Source of the DNA: Oscillospiraceae bacterium
GTDB taxonomy: Bacteria > Bacillota > Clostridia > Oscillospirales > CAG-272
Direction: 5' to 3'
Assembly: GCA_015063655.1 (NCBI GenBank)
Contig: SVTU01000016.1
Coordinates: 1 to 16,559 of the forward strand
Length of the DNA stretch: 16,559 nt
Part shown: positions 14,942 through 16,559 of the stretch, piece by piece
How positions within the stretch are numbered: position 1 is the stretch's first letter
How the letters are laid out: each line of letters starts with the position of its first letter
Notes under the pieces: model-generated
Databases searched by the model: none
What the model saw: only the letters and a program-made list of their open reading frames with translations
What the model was told of the DNA's origin: nothing
Program-made: the position numbers and the translations under genes

Positions 14942-14966
14942 GCGGGGATTCTGTCCTCGCTTTTTT
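14942..14966 (+). terminator. Second, strong terminator hairpin in the infC leader
   Basis: The stem GCGGGGA (14942-14948) pairs with TCCTCGC (14954-14960) around loop TTCTG, followed directly by T6 (14961-14966). It lies 43 nt before the infC start, so full-length transcription requires it to be bypassed. Confidence 0.75.
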
Positions 14967-14994
14967 GTTTCCTATTTTGCCGCACGTCGGTTAT

Positions 14995-15000
14995 GGAGGT
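14995..15000 (+). promoter_or_regulatory. Ribosome binding site that fixes an AUU start for infC
   Basis: GGAGGT lies 9 nt before ATT at 15010 and 27 nt before the only other candidate, TTG at 15028. No ATG or GTG occurs in frame between this site and the conserved protein sequence except GTA/ATT-type codons. Confidence 0.8.
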
Positions 15001-15009
15001 GTATTTCCA

Positions 15010-15534
15010 ATTAGCGCAAAAGAATTATTGATCAATGAGGAGATCAAGGCCAAGGAGGTCCGTGTGATCGGCCCTGACGGAGAAACGCTGGGCATCATGT
15101 CCGCTTCCGCCGCTTTGAGTACCGCCTATGATCAAGGGTACGACCTGGTGCTGATGGCACCGCAGGCTACCCCCCCTGTCTGCCGTATCATGGATTACGG
15201 TAAGTACAAGTTCGAGAGAGACAAGAAGGAAAAAGAAGCAAAGAAAAAGCAACAGGTCATCGAGCTTAAGGAAATTCAGCTTTCCTGCCGCATCGATACG
15301 CACGATTTCGAGACCAAGCTTCGCCATGCCCGCCGTTTCCTGGAGGGTGGCAACAAGGTTCGTGTGGTGATGCGCTTTAAGGGCAGAGAGATGAGCCACG
15401 TGGGCATTGGCCAGGAGATCATGAAGAAATTCGAGGACGCCTGCCAGGACCTCGGTGCTGCCGATAAGGCACCCGTGCTTGAGGGACGCTTTATGAGCAT
15501 GGTGCTCACCCCCCTCAAATATAAATCCAACTGA
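15010..15534 (+). CDS. infC: Translation initiation factor IF-3, probable AUU start
   Basis: The 174-residue factor binds the 30S subunit and checks the start codon. The N-domain has LINEEIKAKEVRVI (7-20), the conserved PPVCRIMDYGKYKFE follows (55-69), then a lysine-rich linker (70-82) and the C-domain with KEIQLSCRID (87-96) and RFKGREMSH (122-130). The start is read as ATT at 15010. A good GGAGGT precedes it, and the resulting N-terminus (M-SAKELLINE) aligns from memory with the Bacillus form (ISKDFIINE). AUU starts in infC allow IF-3 to limit its own synthesis, as known in E. coli. The frame is open to 14830, but upstream reading crosses the leader hairpins. The gene heads infC-rpmI-rplT. 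Confidence 0.93.
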   Translation: MSAKELLINEEIKAKEVRVIGPDGETLGIMSASAALSTAYDQGYDLVLMAPQATPPVCRIMDYGKYKFERDKKEKEAKKKQQVIELKEIQLSCRIDTHDFETKLRHARRFLEGGNKVRVVMRFKGREMSHVGIGQEIMKKFEDACQDLGAADKAPVLEGRFMSMVLTPLKYKSN

Positions 15535-15612
15535 TTGTTCATAAGGAGTGCAAGCGCACGTTTATGATATGGCGGCTCTGCCGCACAAGATTACGAAAAG
15601 GAGATTATGAAA

Positions 15613-15807
15613 ATGGGAAAGATCAAGACGCATAAGGCTTCGGCTAAAAGATTTTCTGTTACCGCTTCCGGTAAGGTAAAGATGGGTCACTGCCATCACA
15701 GACACAACACGGGTCTGAAGACCGCCAAGAGAAAGAGACACCTGCGCGCCAGCGCAATTCTGAGCGAAAGCATGACGGCTAATATCAGAACGCTCATTCA
15801 GAAATAA
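15613..15807 (+). CDS. rpmI: 50S ribosomal protein L35
   Basis: This small, basic 64-residue protein of the large subunit shows the L35 signature KTHKASAKRF near the start and the C-terminal block RKRHLRASAIL. Two ATG codons are possible, 15607 and 15613. I chose 15613 because AAAAGGAG (15596-15603) is then 9 nt upstream rather than 3, and because most L35 proteins begin M-x-K-x-KTH. The gene is 78 nt after infC and 30 nt before rplT. A pair of short hairpins lies in the gap from infC. Confidence 0.95.
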   Translation: MGKIKTHKASAKRFSVTASGKVKMGHCHHRHNTGLKTAKRKRHLRASAILSESMTANIRTLIQK

Positions 15808-15837
15808 TTCGGAAAACGTTACAGGAGGAAAAGGAAA

Positions 15838-16191
15838 ATGGCAAGAGTCAAGGGCGCAATGATGACGCGCAAGAGAAGAAATAAAGTTTTGAAGGCAGCT
15901 AAGGGCTATTGGGGCGCAAAGTCCAAGCACTTTAAGATGGCAAAGCAAGCCGTTATGAAGAGCGGCAACTATGCCTTCGCAGGCAGAAAGCTCAAGAAGA
16001 GAGATTTCCGCAGACTGTGGATCACCCGTATCTCTGCTCAGGCAAAGGTGAACGGTATGAACTACTCCACGTTTATGCACGGCCTGAAGAATGCCGGCAT
16101 CGAGCTGAACCGCAAGATGCTCGCCGAGCTGGCTGTTTCCGATAAGGAAGCATTTGCCGAGCTTTGCGCAAAGGCTAAGGCAGCTCTCTGA
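15838..16191 (+). CDS. rplT: 50S ribosomal protein L20
   Basis: The 117-residue protein binds 23S rRNA early in 50S assembly. The long basic N-terminal extension ([19 protein letters not shown]) leads into [11 protein letters not shown] and the globular end with [20 protein letters not shown] (about 75-94). Length is normal. AGGAGG (15823-15828) is 9 nt before the ATG. In Firmicutes L20 is the usual autogenous repressor of this operon through its leader, which fits the attenuator seen upstream of infC (inference). Confidence 0.97.
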   Translation: MARVKGAMMTRKRRNKVLKAAKGYWGAKSKHFKMAKQAVMKSGNYAFAGRKLKKRDFRRLWITRISAQAKVNGMNYSTFMHGLKNAGIELNRKMLAELAVSDKEAFAELCAKAKAAL

Positions 16192-16267
16192 TCGACAGCG
16201 GCGTATTCCGTTAGTCGGGCAGGGATGACGCATACCTGTCAGGCATGACAACATATTCGAAGGAATT

Positions 16268-16297
16268 TACAAAAAGGGCGTCAAAGCCCTTCTTGTA
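16268..16297. repeat. Inverted repeat downstream of rplT
   Basis: TACAAAAAGGGC (16268-16279) pairs with GCCCTTCTTGTA (16286-16297) with one mismatch and a 6-nt loop. It has no following T-run on the plus strand. It may be a first part of a double transcription end or a processing site. Confidence 0.6.
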
Positions 16298-16298
16298 A

Positions 16299-16330
16299 GG
16301 GGCTGTCGCACACGCGGCAGCCTCGTTTGT
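16299..16330 (+). terminator. Probable terminator of the infC-rpmI-rplT operon
   Basis: GGCTGTCGC (16301-16309) pairs with GCGGCAGCC (16314-16322), 9 bp with one G-U in RNA, loop ACAC. The flanking GG/TC extends it to 11 bp. The sequence after it (TCGTTTGTC) is only moderately T-rich, so termination may be partial and let some transcripts enter the methyltransferase gene. Confidence 0.6.
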
Positions 16331-16365
16331 CTATCACCGAAAAGACTATGGATGGAGATTAGGCT

Positions 16366-16559
16366 ATGAATATACCACCTTGTGTGATCACGTCCCGTCA
16401 AAATCCGAGGGTCAAGGAGCTTGCCGCACTTGCCGAAAAGAAGGAAAGACAGAGAAGCGGGCTGTTTCGCTTTGACGGGATCAAGCTGTTTGAGGAGGCT
16501 TGTGCGCACGGCGTCGAGATCGATACGGTCGTGCTTCGGGAATCCTCGGCGCTGTCCCT
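16366..16559 (+). CDS. TrmH/SpoU-family RNA 2'-O-methyltransferase, N-terminal part (partial)
   Basis: Sixty-four codons are visible before the window ends. The sequence ITSRQNPRVKELAALAEKK (8-26), followed by FRFDGIKLFEEACAHG (about 34-49) and IDTVVL, is the substrate-binding domain at the start of SpoU-type rRNA ribose methyltransferases (SAM-dependent, knotted fold). The catalytic domain lies outside the window. GGAG at 16354-16357 is 8 nt before the ATG. Position after rplT is common in Firmicutes (YsgA-like). The exact rRNA target is unknown. Confidence 0.88.
   Translation, partial: MNIPPCVITSRQNPRVKELAALAEKKERQRSGLFRFDGIKLFEEACAHGVEIDTVVLRESSALS

Larger units (their letters stand above)
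14848..15009 (+). promoter_or_regulatory. Structured 5' leader of infC with attenuator-like hairpins
   Basis: The predicted leader is about 160 nt and contains two terminator-shaped hairpins. The 3' arm of the first (GCGAGG, 14925-14930) can instead pair with the 3' arm of the second (CCTCGC, 14955-14960), so the structures compete. In Firmicutes this operon is usually repressed by ribosomal protein L20 binding its leader and causing early termination. I can see the attenuator layout but cannot confirm an L20-binding pseudoknot by eye, so the L20 link is inference from the operon. Confidence 0.7.

Noticed and set aside
14993..15031. Twelve-codon mini-frame overlapping the infC start
   Set aside because: Its ATG overlaps the infC Shine-Dalgarno sequence and has no ribosome site of its own.
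15564..15635. Short frame between infC and rpmI
   Set aside because: AAGGAG is 15 nt upstream, too far, and the frame mostly overlaps rpmI and a GC-rich hairpin.

Overview
The window looks like a stretch of chromosome from an endospore-lineage Firmicute, most likely an uncultured member of the Clostridia. This is inferred from a YtfJ/GerW spore protein, a DUF2953 (YtfI-like) partner, the ScpA/ScpB condensin pair, a Lon-EngB pair and an infC-rpmI-rplT operon, all in gene orders typical of that group. Base composition is moderately GC-rich and Shine-Dalgarno sites are strong (AAGGAG type). No phage, transposon, integron, CRISPR array, tRNA or rRNA gene is visible. Most of the window is conserved housekeeping DNA.

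Left end (1-3490, plus strand). The tail of an ABC exporter overlaps by 4 nt an uncharacterised 254-residue protein with a CoiA-like nuclease motif. A near-perfect extended -10 promoter then drives a three-gene module: a Wzz/CpsC-like polysaccharide co-polymerase, a CpsD-type bacterial tyrosine kinase whose tail has tyrosine at every third residue, and a CpsB-type PHP phosphatase. Together they form a phosphorylation/dephosphorylation switch for surface-polysaccharide export. The module closes with an 18-bp bidirectional terminator, and no polysaccharide synthesis genes follow in the window.

Middle (3495-14270, minus strand). Twelve co-directional, tightly spaced genes run in transcription order: lon, engB, a histidine phosphatase, lysA, an M50 site-2-type protease, scpA, scpB, ytfI-like, ytfJ/gerW, a D-Ala-D-Ala carboxypeptidase, rluB and a small acetyltransferase-like gene. 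They combine protein quality control, ribosome assembly, meso-DAP decarboxylation, chromosome condensation, spore and cell-wall functions. The only clear promoter seen is in front of lon. A long hairpin covers the ribosome binding site of the carboxypeptidase.

Right end (14271-16559). A 739-nt non-coding interval holds the lon promoter, a candidate ~110-nt small RNA on the minus strand with its own promoter and terminator, and the promoter and attenuator-like leader of infC. IF3 appears to start at a rare AUU codon. Then follow rpmI, rplT, two hairpins and the start of a TrmH/SpoU-type RNA methyltransferase.

The best candidates for something undescribed are the CoiA-like nuclease-fold protein, the strictly periodic tyrosine tail, the hairpin masking the carboxypeptidase start, and the candidate small RNA. 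I see no multi-gene system that is clearly new.
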